Assembly (NCBI GenBank): GCA_021802965.1
Contig: JAJZQZ010000011.1
Coordinates: forward strand, 1-32,222
DNA: 32,222 nt
Direction: 5' to 3'
Source of the DNA: Actinomycetes bacterium
GTDB lineage: Bacteria; Actinomycetota; Thermoleophilia; RBG-16-64-13
Shown here: one piece after another, positions 7,644 through 16,101 of the stretch
Layout of the letters: each line of letters begins with the position of its first letter
Numbering within the stretch: position 1 is the stretch's first letter
Notes under the pieces: generated by a model
The model's input: the letters and a program-made list of their open reading frames with translations, nothing else
What the model was told of the DNA's origin: nothing
Databases searched by the model: none
Position numbers and translations under genes: made by a program

Positions 7644-10003
7644 AGCCCGACTACGTCAACATTGGGGGCCGCATGCCCCGCGTCGACGGTATCGTCAAAG
7701 CGGCCGGCGAGGCCATGTATGCGGCCGACCTCTCCCTGCCCGGGATGCTGCACGGCAGGTTGCTGCGCAGTCCTCACCCCCACGCCCGCATCCTCGGCGT
7801 CGACACCTCGGCCGCGGCGGCGCTTCCCGACGTTCACGCCGTCATCACCAGCAGAGACACCTCGGGGTTTCTGGCAGGCGGCATCGGCTCCCCGGGCAAC
7901 GAGCCCTACCTGGCCCTGGACAAGGCCCGCTTCGTCGGCGACGCCGTGGCCGCGGTGGCCGCCGTGGACGAGGAGACCGCCGAACGGGCCCTGGAGCTCA
8001 TCGACGTCCAGTACGAGGTGCTCAATCCCGTGCTCGACCCGTTCTCAGCCATGAGACCGGGCGCACCGCTCGTCCACGACGATGCCCCGGGTAATCTGTC
8101 GTTCGAGACAGACCTGAGCTTCGGCGACGTGGACGACGCCTTCTCCACCTGCGACTACGTGCGCGAGGACGAGTTCGAGACCGCGCCGATACGTCACGGC
8201 TTCATCGAACCCCACGCCGCCCTCGCCAGCTGGGAGACCTCCGGGCGCCTGACCTTCTGGGGCTCCAAGCAGAGCCCTTACTTCACCTACCGCAACATGG
8301 CGAAGGCACTGGGCATCCCCATGAGCCGCGTGCGCATCGTGCAACCCCATCTCGGGGGCGGGTTCGGCGGCAAGAACGAGATGTTCAACGTCGACTTCTG
8401 CGCGGCCCTGCTCTCGATCACAACGGGGCGGCCGGTCAAGGTGGTGGTCAGCCAGGAGGAGGTGCTGTACGCCTACCGCCAGCGCCATCCCGCGTGGATC
8501 AAGCTGAAGACGGGCTTCATGAACGACGGGACGCTCGTGGCCGTGGACGCGGACATCGTCGCCGACGGCGGAGCCTACAAAGGCATCGGCGCGCTCAGCC
8601 TCTTTCTGATGTGCACCTTCCTCGCCCTCCCGTACCGGGTGCCGCATCTGCGGGCCAAAGGGCGCCGCGTCTATACCAACACCCAGCCGTCCTGCGCCAT
8701 GAGGGGCCATGGTGTTCCCCAGGTGCGCTATGCGGCCGAGGTACAGCTCGACATGGCCGCATCGGACCTGGGGCTCGACCCGCTCGAGGTCCGGATCAAG
8801 AACGCCATCCAGCCCGGCGACACGACTGGCAATGAGTTCCGGATAACCAGCTGTGGACTGACCGAGACCCTGGTGGCCGCCCGGGACACCGCCGAACGCT
8901 GGAGACGCGAGATCCCGGCCGCGACCGAGCCTCATCTCAAGCGCGGGATAGGCGTGGCCTCTTACGGATACGTGAGCGGGCCGCGCATAGCCGGCCACAA
9001 CACGTCGGCCGCGCTGATCAAGGTGCACGAGGACGGGCGCGTCGGTCTGGCGACCGGTTCGAGCGACTGCGGGCAAGGCTCGAGCACGGTCCTATCCCAG
9101 ATCGCGGCTGAGGTGTTGGGGGTGCGGCTGGAGGACGTGCAGTACGCCTCCTTGGATTCCGAAATCGTACCCGTGGACCCCGGGGTCTTCGGCAGCCGGG
9201 TCACCTTCATCACCGGGAACGCGGTCAAGCGCGCCGCTGAGGACGTGCGCCGGCAGCTGGCCGGCGTGGCGGCGGGCATCCTGGGGGTCGACCCCGAGGA
9301 CCTGGTGTTCCGAGACCGCCGGGTCTTCGTGGAAGGCGACCCGGAGCGCGGCATCCCCTTCGACCGGCTGGTCAAGTCGGCACAGTACTCCGGCACCGGC
9401 ATGACCCTTCTCGGCCGAGGCTACTGGGCCCCGGAGGGCATCGATCTCCCTCGTTTCGACACCGGTATGGGCAATCAGTCGGGGGCCTACTCCTTCGGTA
9501 CCCAGGTGGCGGCGGTGGAGGTCGACACCGAGACCGGCCGGGTCAAGGTCCTGCGTCTCGCCGTAGCGCACGATTGCGGTCAACCCATAAACGAGATGCT
9601 GGTGGAGGGGCAGCTCGAAGGCTCGTCCATCGGCGGGGTCGGCCACACGTTCACCGAGTGCATACAGCGGAGGCAGGGGCAGACCATGAACGCCTCCTTC
9701 CTCGAATACCGCATGCCCACCGCTCTCGACGCCTGCCCGGTGGAGAGCACCCACACCGACACCACCGACGAGATGGGACCATACGGGGCCAAAGAGGCCG
9801 GAGAAGGGGTCCAGGTGGCCATCATGCCCGCTTTGGTGAATGCCGTCCACGACGCCATCGGCGTATGGTTCAAGCGGGTGCCCATCACGCCGGAAGCGGT
9901 CGTCGCCGCGCTCCGTGGAAGCTCTGCGGGCGCCACGCCGAACGGCGGCGCAAAGGGCGGCGCGGACGGCGACGGCCCAGATGAGGACCGGGGCCCGACT
10001 TGA
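7640..10003 (+). CDS. hcrA: Molybdenum-cofactor large subunit, 4-hydroxybenzoyl-CoA reductase alpha-subunit type
   Basis: A 787-residue molybdopterin-binding subunit of the xanthine oxidase/CO dehydrogenase family. After the N-terminal hammerhead domain it has GGGFGGKNE (about residue 239), AMRGHG (about 353) and GSSDCGQGSSTVLSQIAAE. Near the C-terminus is MGPYGAKEAGEG (about 713-724), which contains the family's catalytic Glu. The start GTG7640 overlaps the previous stop; earlier in-frame sequence belongs to the other gene in a different frame. Its stop overlaps the TTG of the FAD subunit (TTGA). Length is close to HcrA of the Thauera enzyme, about 770 residues in my recollection. Expected role: removal of the ring hydroxyl of 4-hydroxybenzoyl-CoA or a related thioester, with low-potential electrons supplied through the partner subunits. 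The exact substrate is inferred. Confidence 0.87.
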   Translation: MKPDYVNIGGRMPRVDGIVKAAGEAMYAADLSLPGMLHGRLLRSPHPHARILGVDTSAAAALPDVHAVITSRDTSGFLAGGIGSPGNEPYLALDKARFVGDAVAAVAAVDEETAERALELIDVQYEVLNPVLDPFSAMRPGAPLVHDDAPGNLSFETDLSFGDVDDAFSTCDYVREDEFETAPIRHGFIEPHAALASWETSGRLTFWGSKQSPYFTYRNMAKALGIPMSRVRIVQPHLGGGFGGKNEMFNVDFCAALLSITTGRPVKVVVSQEEVLYAYRQRHPAWIKLKTGFMNDGTLVAVDADIVADGGAYKGIGALSLFLMCTFLALPYRVPHLRAKGRRVYTNTQPSCAMRGHGVPQVRYAAEVQLDMAASDLGLDPLEVRIKNAIQPGDTTGNEFRITSCGLTETLVAARDTAERWRREIPAATEPHLKRGIGVASYGYVSGPRIAGHNTSAALIKVHEDGRVGLATGSSDCGQGSSTVLSQIAAEVLGVRLEDVQYASLDSEIVPVDPGVFGSRVTFITGNAVKRAAEDVRRQLAGVAAGILGVDPEDLVFRDRRVFVEGDPERGIPFDRLVKSAQYSGTGMTLLGRGYWAPEGIDLPRFDTGMGNQSGAYSFGTQVAAVEVDTETGRVKVLRLAVAHDCGQPINEMLVEGQLEGSSIGGVGHTFTECIQRRQGQTMNASFLEYRMPTALDACPVESTHTDTTDEMGPYGAKEAGEGVQVAIMPALVNAVHDAIGVWFKRVPITPEAVVAALRGSSAGATPNGGAKGGADGDGPDEDRGPT

Positions 10004-10983
10004 GCCTCCCCCGCTTCACCTACACCGCCGCCACCTCCGTCGAGGAGGCCTGCTCCCTGGCCGGATCAGGCACCATGTTCTTGTCCGGGGGCACCGACCT
10101 GCTGGTGAGCATGAAGCAGCGCATCCACGCGCCGGCGCGCCTGGTCGGGCTCGCCGGGATACCCGAGTTGCACGGGGTTGCCGAGACGCAGGCGGGCGGC
10201 CTCCGCATCGGTGCGGCCACGACCATCACCCAGCTCGCGGAATGGGCTCTGACCGTCCCGCGCTGGTCCGCGTTGGGAGACGCGGCGCTCAAGACGAGCT
10301 CCCCCCTGCTGCGCAATACGGGGACGGTCGGCGGGAACCTCTGCCTGGACACCCGGTGCTCGTTCTACAACCAGCCGGCCATCTTTCGGGCGCGCTGGGG
10401 AGCGTGCCTCAAGCTGGGCGGAGACGTGTGCCACGCCGTCAGGAGAAGCACTACCTGCCACGCCGTCTACTCGGGTGACCTGGCTGGCCCCCTGATGGCC
10501 TGGGGCGCGACCGCCACCGTGGCGGGACCGGCGGGTACGCGCACCCTGCCCGTTGAGCACCTCTTCACCGGCGACGGCGCGCGTCCGTGCGCCCTCGCGT
10601 CCGACGAGATCCTGGTCCGGGTCGAGCTGCCCCAGCCCCCGCCGTACGCGCGTTTCTCGTACCAGAAGCTGCGGCTGCGGGACTCGATCGACTTCCCCCT
10701 CATGGGAGTGTCGCTCTTCGCCGCGTTCGACGGTCCGGGCGCCGGGGCGCGCTGCCGCGGCTGCCGGATCGTGCTGAACGCGGCCGGGCCCGCTCCCGTG
10801 GTGGTCCATGAGGCCGGCGGTCTTCTGGACGGCGCCGTGCCCACCGAGGAGCTCGCCGCCGACCTGGCGCCGCTCCTGCGCGCGGAGGCTCGGGCGGTGG
10901 GGAACACCGCCGCCGGCGCCGGATACCGAATCGAGATGATCGAAGTATTGGTGCGCCGCGCCTTGCGGGCCTTGGAAGGCTGA
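10000..10983 (+). CDS. hcrB: FAD subunit with extra [4Fe-4S] ligand motif, 4-hydroxybenzoyl-CoA reductase beta-subunit type
   Basis: This 327-residue FAD subunit of the CoxM/XdhB family has the FAD loops FLSGGTDLLV (27-36) and NTGTVGGNL (106-114). It also carries an insertion with Cys120, Cys136, Cys144 and Cys153 (CSFYNQ, CLKLGGDVCHA, CHAVYSGD). Ordinary CO or xanthine dehydrogenase FAD subunits lack this insertion. In 4-hydroxybenzoyl-CoA reductase of Thauera aromatica, four cysteines reported as 122/138/146/155 bind an extra [4Fe-4S] cluster that lets the enzyme work in the reductive direction; the spacing 16-8-9 is the same here. A further Cys115 lies just before the set. The TTG10000 start overlaps the large-subunit stop. 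This subunit is the main reason for naming the operon hcr. Confidence 0.85.
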   Translation: MSLPRFTYTAATSVEEACSLAGSGTMFLSGGTDLLVSMKQRIHAPARLVGLAGIPELHGVAETQAGGLRIGAATTITQLAEWALTVPRWSALGDAALKTSSPLLRNTGTVGGNLCLDTRCSFYNQPAIFRARWGACLKLGGDVCHAVRRSTTCHAVYSGDLAGPLMAWGATATVAGPAGTRTLPVEHLFTGDGARPCALASDEILVRVELPQPPPYARFSYQKLRLRDSIDFPLMGVSLFAAFDGPGAGARCRGCRIVLNAAGPAPVVVHEAGGLLDGAVPTEELAADLAPLLRAEARAVGNTAAGAGYRIEMIEVLVRRALRALEG

Positions 10984-11003
10984 CCCGACCGATGGAGGAC
11001 CAC

Positions 11004-12632
11004 ATGCCGAACCCCGGCCCGCCGCCCGGCCTCGACAGATACCGACTGGGCACGTTCGCGGACATCATGTATCGAAACTCCCTCCTCTACGCCGAGAAAG
11101 AAGCTTTTGTCTGCGGCACCGAGAGGGTGACCTTCGCGCAGTTCAACGCCGGCTCGAACAGGCTCGTCCGCGCCCTGTACGGACTTGGCCTCGAGAAGGG
11201 TGAGACCCTGGGCGTCGTCTCCTGGAACTGCATGGAGGTCCTCTACGCCTACGGGGCGGCCATGAAGGGCGGCTTCATCGTCTCCCCGTTCAATGCCCGG
11301 CTGCAGGACGACGAGTTGACCGCCGTGATCGACGACTCGGCCGCCCAGGTGCTCATTGTGGGCGCGGGATGCGAGGACAGGGTCGAGCGTATCCGCCCGC
11401 GGCTGGGACACATGCGCCACCTCGTCTCCTGCGACCCGGGCCGGGAGGGGATGATCCCCTTCGCCGAGCTGGTGGCAGCCCACGCGGACGACGAGCCCGA
11501 CGTGGAACTCGACGAGGACGACCCGTTCCTCATCATCTACACCAGCGGCACCACCGGCGCCCCCAAGGGCGCCCTCTACACGCACAGGCGCAAGCTCGAA
11601 GACTGCAAGGTCTGGGCGCTGAACCTGACCGTGGAGCCGAGAGACCGCGCGATGCTGGTGCAGCCGCTCTTTCACATCGCGGGCACCATCATCTTGGCGT
11701 TCATGTACGTGGGGGCCGCTCACATCATCATGCCCAACACGTCCTTCGACCCGGTGGCCACCGTCCACACCATGGAGCGGGAGAAGATCACCTTCCTGCA
11801 GGTGGTCCCCACGCTGCTCGTGTCCATAATGGATGCGGCCGAGATCGAACGCCCCGACCTGAGCGCCTTGACGCGCATCCTGTACGCGGCGTCCCCGATG
11901 CCCGTCGACCTCTTGCGCAGGGGGTTGGAGACCTACGGACCGGTCTTCGTACAGTCCTACGGGCAGTCCGAGTCCGGTCCCAACATCACCTCCTTCCCCC
12001 GCGACGAACACGACGTCCTGCACCTGCCGCCGGATCAGCAACAGGTGCTGCGCTCGGCGGGACGACCCTGCGTGGGTGTGCAGGTGAGGATCGTCGACGG
12101 CGAAGGCCGCGAGTGCGGCTCTGGCGACATCGGGGAGATCACGGTGCGCAGCAAGTCGCTGATGGTGGGGTACTGGCGGAAACCCGAGGAGACGGCCAGG
12201 ACCATCGTCGACGGCTGGCTCCACACCGGCGACATGGGCTACCTCGACCCCGAGGGCTACCTCTATCTTGTGGACCGCAAGCGGGACATGATCGTCACGG
12301 GCGGGGAGAACGTCTACCCCTACGAGGTCGAGCAGGTGCTCCGTCTCCACCCGGCCGTCGACGAGGCCGCCGTCGTCGGCCTTCCCGACCCCTATTGGGT
12401 CGAGCGGGTGCACGCCTTCGTGGTGCTGGCAAAACCCGGCGAACCGCTCGATGATCCCACTGCCGCTGGGGAGCCCGCTCTGGTCGAAGAGTTGCGCCGC
12501 TTCTGTCGGGACCACCTCGCTGGGTACAAGGTGCCGAAGTCGGTCGAGTTCATCGATGCCCTTCCACGTAACGCCACCGGGAAGGTGCTGCGGCGCGAGC
12601 TACGCGCCCGCTGCGTCGGGACCAGCGACTAG
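11004..12632 (+). CDS. AMP-forming acyl-CoA synthetase, probable aromatic-acid-CoA ligase
   Basis: A 542-residue ANL-superfamily ligase. Motifs: the phosphate-binding loop IIYTSGTTGAPKGALYTHR, SYGQSESGPN (A5), LHTGDMGYLDPEGYLYLVDR (A7/A8 hinge), GGENVYPYEVE and the C-terminal catalytic lysine in LPRNATGKVLRRELR. I chose ATG11004 because GGAGG lies 5 nt upstream; an ATG at 10992 would add four residues. It begins 20 bases after the FAD-subunit stop on the same strand, so it is the fourth gene of the operon. With a 4-hydroxybenzoyl-CoA-reductase-like enzyme upstream, the likely job is to make the thioester substrate (4-hydroxybenzoate or a similar phenolic acid plus CoA and ATP). The acid specificity cannot be read here, and a fatty-acid or cinnamate ligase remains possible. 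Confidence 0.88.
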   Translation: MPNPGPPPGLDRYRLGTFADIMYRNSLLYAEKEAFVCGTERVTFAQFNAGSNRLVRALYGLGLEKGETLGVVSWNCMEVLYAYGAAMKGGFIVSPFNARLQDDELTAVIDDSAAQVLIVGAGCEDRVERIRPRLGHMRHLVSCDPGREGMIPFAELVAAHADDEPDVELDEDDPFLIIYTSGTTGAPKGALYTHRRKLEDCKVWALNLTVEPRDRAMLVQPLFHIAGTIILAFMYVGAAHIIMPNTSFDPVATVHTMEREKITFLQVVPTLLVSIMDAAEIERPDLSALTRILYAASPMPVDLLRRGLETYGPVFVQSYGQSESGPNITSFPRDEHDVLHLPPDQQQVLRSAGRPCVGVQVRIVDGEGRECGSGDIGEITVRSKSLMVGYWRKPEETARTIVDGWLHTGDMGYLDPEGYLYLVDRKRDMIVTGGENVYPYEVEQVLRLHPAVDEAAVVGLPDPYWVERVHAFVVLAKPGEPLDDPTAAGEPALVEELRRFCRDHLAGYKVPKSVEFIDALPRNATGKVLRRELRARCVGTSD

Positions 12633-12642
12633 CCGACCTTCT

Positions 12643-13671
12643 ATGCCTATGCCCATCCCGCGGGCGATGAGCCGCGAAATCAACGCACCGAGAGCCCGTT
12701 TCATCCTCGTGGCCCTCCTGCTTGCCTGCTCGGTGGTCCTTTTCTCGTGCGAGCACGACTCGACCGGCAATCCCCCCACGAGCGCGGGCGCTACCTCGGC
12801 GCCCGAAACCGCACCCCCTTCGAACTCTCCCGCCGGCCAGCGGGTCGTATATGCCGTGGGTGACGATACCTATCCCGACTCCGTCACTGTCTCCCACCGG
12901 CTGGCCGCCCTCGTGCCCCTCCCCTCGCAAGGTCTCGCCCTCTTCTGCTACCTCGGAGACGTGCAGACCAAAGGCACCGCCGAAGACTTCCGGCGGTACG
13001 ACGCCATATGGGGAGGTGCGGGCCGTGACCTGCGCACGAAGACCGTCTCGATCATCGGCAACCATGAGACCGGCAACTTGGACAAGGGTTGGCGAGCATA
13101 TTGGAGCGGAAACCTGGTCACGCCATGGCCGGGCAGCCCGACCCAGACCCACCCCCCTTACTACGCGGTGAAGCTCGGCTCGTGGAAGGTGATCGCCCTC
13201 AATACGACCGACGACCTGCGGGCCAGGAGCCCTCAATACGACTTCCTGGTGGCTCAGCTGCGGGAGGGCGGCTACAAGTGCATCGTGATCGGGCACCATC
13301 CTCGCTGGTCCAACGGCAAGCACGGCGACGATGCAGACCTCGCCGACGCCTGGAAGGCCATGTGCGACCACGGCGCCGTCGCCTACGTCTCCGGTCACGA
13401 TCACAACTCGCAGATCCAGCCGCGTCGAGCAGCCGACGGCACCGTCGTCTCGACCGGGGGCTGCCTCCAACTCGTCGCGGGAGCCGGCGGAGCGCCGCTC
13501 TACTCGTTCCGTTCCGGGCCCGGCGTCTCCGCGCCCGCGTGGGGCGACGCGACTCACTACGCGATCCTCCGGCTTACACTCCAAGACGCCGAGTTCGGGG
13601 TCGATTTCATCGCACAGGACGGCAGCCTGCTCCACTCGGCGACCTTCCCGGCCAAGGCAGGCACGGGATAG
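12643..13671 (+). CDS. Lipoprotein metallophosphatase (calcineurin-like phosphoesterase)
   Basis: A 342-residue exported phosphoesterase. The N-terminus has a basic region, a hydrophobic helix (FILVALLLACSVVLF) and the lipobox LFSC, so it is probably a lipoprotein on the outer face of the membrane, followed by a Ser/Thr/Pro linker. Metal-binding motifs in order: AVGDD, YLGDVQ, IGNHETGN, IGHHPRW and SGHDHN, as in purple-acid-phosphatase-like and calcineurin-like enzymes. In-frame ATGs at 12643, 12649 and 12667 are all possible starts; no strong ribosome site separates them, and the last keeps the full signal peptide. It starts 10 bases after the ligase stop, so it may be cotranscribed, but its function looks unrelated. 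The substrate is unknown. It converges on the SLH gene. Confidence 0.85.
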   Translation: MPMPIPRAMSREINAPRARFILVALLLACSVVLFSCEHDSTGNPPTSAGATSAPETAPPSNSPAGQRVVYAVGDDTYPDSVTVSHRLAALVPLPSQGLALFCYLGDVQTKGTAEDFRRYDAIWGGAGRDLRTKTVSIIGNHETGNLDKGWRAYWSGNLVTPWPGSPTQTHPPYYAVKLGSWKVIALNTTDDLRARSPQYDFLVAQLREGGYKCIVIGHHPRWSNGKHGDDADLADAWKAMCDHGAVAYVSGHDHNSQIQPRRAADGTVVSTGGCLQLVAGAGGAPLYSFRSGPGVSAPAWGDATHYAILRLTLQDAEFGVDFIAQDGSLLHSATFPAKAGTG

Positions 13672-13723
13672 AGGCCGAAAAGAGTCGGTCACCCGCGAAC
13701 TGAGACTACTCCCCGCCGACCTG

Positions 13724-15868
13724 CTACCCGGACGGCTGCGGGTCGAAGTACAGCTCGATGGTGGTGTCTTCCACGGTGTCGCCGCTCCGATGGTACTTCT
13801 TGCTGGCGACCTTGCCGCCCACCGACTCGCCCTTGCGCGCCACGACGTCCCAGTTCTGGATGACCACCGCCTCACCGTCGAGCTCGCTCCTGTGCCCGTC
13901 GATGAAGTTCGCCCACCAGAAACCCGCGGGAGCGTAGGAGAACTCGAGCCAACTCCCATCGGGGTGCGTGACCTTGACCTTCTCGGAGATGATCGGAACG
14001 ATCAAACGGAGCTTGGGCTGAAACGGCGGTCCTTGGTGACCGTTCAGAAATGCGCCGGTAGCCAGGAGCTCCAAGTTCCTCGCCTGCATCATGGGATGCG
14101 GCGGCGTCAGGGTCACGGTCGCGGTGGTCCCGGGGATCGACCACTGATACGACTCGCTGAGCTCACCCTCGCCCCCCAATGTCATTCCGAGCTCGTTGGT
14201 CTTGTAGAGGGGGAACTGCGCATCGGCGACGGCATCCTGGACCATGCTCGTCATCAACGAGTGGAAGACCAGCCGGAAGTTCAGCAATAACTCTCCCTCC
14301 CGCCTGATCGCCTCGGCCAGCCTCTGCATCTCGGGGACATTGCGGCACCACTCGGCGATCTCGAAGATCTCCGCGACGTAGAAGATCTCCTTTTGCTCGC
14401 TCGCCCACCTCACGCGGTTGTCCACGGCCTTGCCCAGTGCGGCCTCGATGAGCCCCCATCCGGTGAGCAACTGCGGGCGGAAATAGCCCTCCATCCCCCA
14501 GCGATAGACCAAGTTCTTCCATTGGAGGAAGAAGGGCAGCTCATCGCGGATGTCATCCGGCCACTGGAGGCAGTTTTGCAGGCCGGCCTCGATGTAGGGC
14601 CATTGCTGCTCAAGGTACTCCTTGCGCTTCGTCGAATCCCACAGCGCCGCGTCCCGTTCCCACTGGTCGCCGAGAGCCGTCGGGGTGTGACTGCCAAGGT
14701 CGCCCGCGTCCCCAGGGGTGCCGGCGGCAGCTCCCTTGCCGCTGAAGTGATAGACGTCGAGCGTGATACGGCCGGCACCCACGTAGACGGGGCAGAGGTA
14801 GGCCTCGCCGTTGGCACGGAACCCGAAGCCGAACCACTCCTGCCCGCCGGGCGGGGATGTCCCGGGGGGAGGGGTGATGGTGAGCGTCCCCGGGTTGCTC
14901 AGGACGAGACCTTCAGGTTCCAACTTCACGCCGCCCACGAGGCCGCCCGTCGCGGGCAGCCCGCCGACGCCCGAGAGGGGCACCACGGAGATGTCCACCG
15001 ACCCCGCGACGGCCGCCGGGGGGAGCGTCAGAACGTACTTGGTGCCGTCGGCCCCGGTGGCGTCGATAGCGCCCCCTGAACTGTCGATGGTCGCGGTAGC
15101 TCGGCGGCTATCGTCGGCCTGGATGGTCACCATGAGGGGATTGGCCCCCACCTTCTGCAGCAGACTATGGAGCACCTGGGCAACCTCGCCCCGAGTAGCA
15201 GGCGCCCAGGGGTCCCAGCCGGCTCCGAAACCCTCGAGACCGACGAGCAGGCCGTTGTGCTCGGCTTTGCGCAGGTTGGCGGCGTGGGTCTGGTCGTCGA
15301 AAGTGGGCAGACTACCCTGGTATCCTGGAGGGGTAGCAGCGAGGGCCCCCGGCTTCAGGCGATCGGCGGCGCGCACCACCATGGTCAGAAGTTGAGCGCG
15401 CTTTATGGGGTCGCCGGGAGCGAAGGTGGTGGGGGTGGCGCCTTTGGTGATCTGGTTGGCCGCGCACACGGCGATGTAGTTGTCGGGGAAGAAGGGGTCG
15501 GCATACCCCCCGACCTGTACGTCTGAGAAAGGACTGATGTCGGCTTCGGTCACGGGCAGGGCGAAGCTCAGGACCACCATCTTGGCGAATTGCTGCCTGG
15601 TAACCTGACGATCGGGGCCGAAGCTGCCATCGGGGAAGCCGCCGATGATGCCGCGGGCCGAGAGGTCGGCGATCGCCGTGGTGTAGCGATGGGTGGCGGG
15701 GACGTCGTTGAAGGCGAGAGCGGGAGACGCAAGCGCCATGAGGAACACGAGTGCACACGCGCCCGCGAGCAGCCAAGCCGCGAGCTTCGGACGGCGCCCG
15801 AACCGGGCTCCCACGACGGCCGACCCGACCACAACGGACCGCTCCCCCACAACTCTTGCCCATTCCAT
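13724..15868 (-). CDS. Exported S-layer-homology (SLH) domain protein
   Basis: A 714-residue surface protein. A long signal peptide (hydrophobic LAAWLLAGACALVFLMALAS then PALA/FND) is followed by three SLH repeats. These are FNDVPATHRYTTAIADLSAR and GIIGGFPDGSFGPD; FSDVQVGG with NQITKGATPTTFAPGD; and TFDDQTHAANLRKAEHNG with GWDPWAPATRGEVAQVLHSL. SLH repeats bind pyruvylated cell-wall polymers. A beta-rich region (about 250-400, with a GTLTITPPPGTSPPGG stretch) follows, then a helical Trp-rich part and a beta-rich C-terminus that I do not recognise. The ATG at 15868 is fixed by GGAGGGG 5 nt upstream. It is monocistronic on the minus strand and converges with the phosphatase gene. It is probably a cell-wall-anchored structural or adhesion protein. 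Confidence 0.88.
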   Translation of the reverse strand: MEWARVVGERSVVVGSAVVGARFGRRPKLAAWLLAGACALVFLMALASPALAFNDVPATHRYTTAIADLSARGIIGGFPDGSFGPDRQVTRQQFAKMVVLSFALPVTEADISPFSDVQVGGYADPFFPDNYIAVCAANQITKGATPTTFAPGDPIKRAQLLTMVVRAADRLKPGALAATPPGYQGSLPTFDDQTHAANLRKAEHNGLLVGLEGFGAGWDPWAPATRGEVAQVLHSLLQKVGANPLMVTIQADDSRRATATIDSSGGAIDATGADGTKYVLTLPPAAVAGSVDISVVPLSGVGGLPATGGLVGGVKLEPEGLVLSNPGTLTITPPPGTSPPGGQEWFGFGFRANGEAYLCPVYVGAGRITLDVYHFSGKGAAAGTPGDAGDLGSHTPTALGDQWERDAALWDSTKRKEYLEQQWPYIEAGLQNCLQWPDDIRDELPFFLQWKNLVYRWGMEGYFRPQLLTGWGLIEAALGKAVDNRVRWASEQKEIFYVAEIFEIAEWCRNVPEMQRLAEAIRREGELLLNFRLVFHSLMTSMVQDAVADAQFPLYKTNELGMTLGGEGELSESYQWSIPGTTATVTLTPPHPMMQARNLELLATGAFLNGHQGPPFQPKLRLIVPIISEKVKVTHPDGSWLEFSYAPAGFWWANFIDGHRSELDGEAVVIQNWDVVARKGESVGGKVASKKYHRSGDTVEDTTIELYFDPQPSG

Positions 15869-16070
15869 CGGTGCCCCTCCTCGCCGTGTACGCGCTGGGT
15901 GCACCGATTCTACTGATGTGTGGTTAGGCGCGCAAACGCACAGTACAGAACCCTGAGTGAAGAAGGCCTTCGATGGTCTTGGCCGTGTGGCTGAAGCGCA
16001 TCGGCAAGACGACACTGACCAGGCCTGAGGCGGGCGTGGCCTCCGCGGTCCGAGGCACGTGGAGGGGCAT

Positions 16071-16101
16071 CCCCGCATCCGATGAAGTCTTCATCGGCGG
16101 G
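16071..16101 (-). terminator. Hairpin immediately after the HD-hydrolase gene
   Basis: A perfect 8-bp inverted repeat, CCGATGAA (16079-16086) and TTCATCGG (16090-16097), with a 3-base loop can be extended by CCCG/CGGG arms across a 3-base bulge. It lies directly next to the stop codon of the minus-strand gene ending at 16102. No T-run follows. The position favours a transcription end over an operator. Confidence 0.5.

Noticed and set aside
10467-12515. Long minus-strand frame of 682 codons
   Set aside because: It is antisense to the FAD subunit and ligase, both with full family motifs. The translated product shows no domain and is a GC-rich shadow.
12451-12642. Upstream extension of the metallophosphatase frame
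   Set aside because: It overlaps the end of the acyl-CoA ligase in another frame and would bury the signal peptide; starts at 12643-12667 are better.
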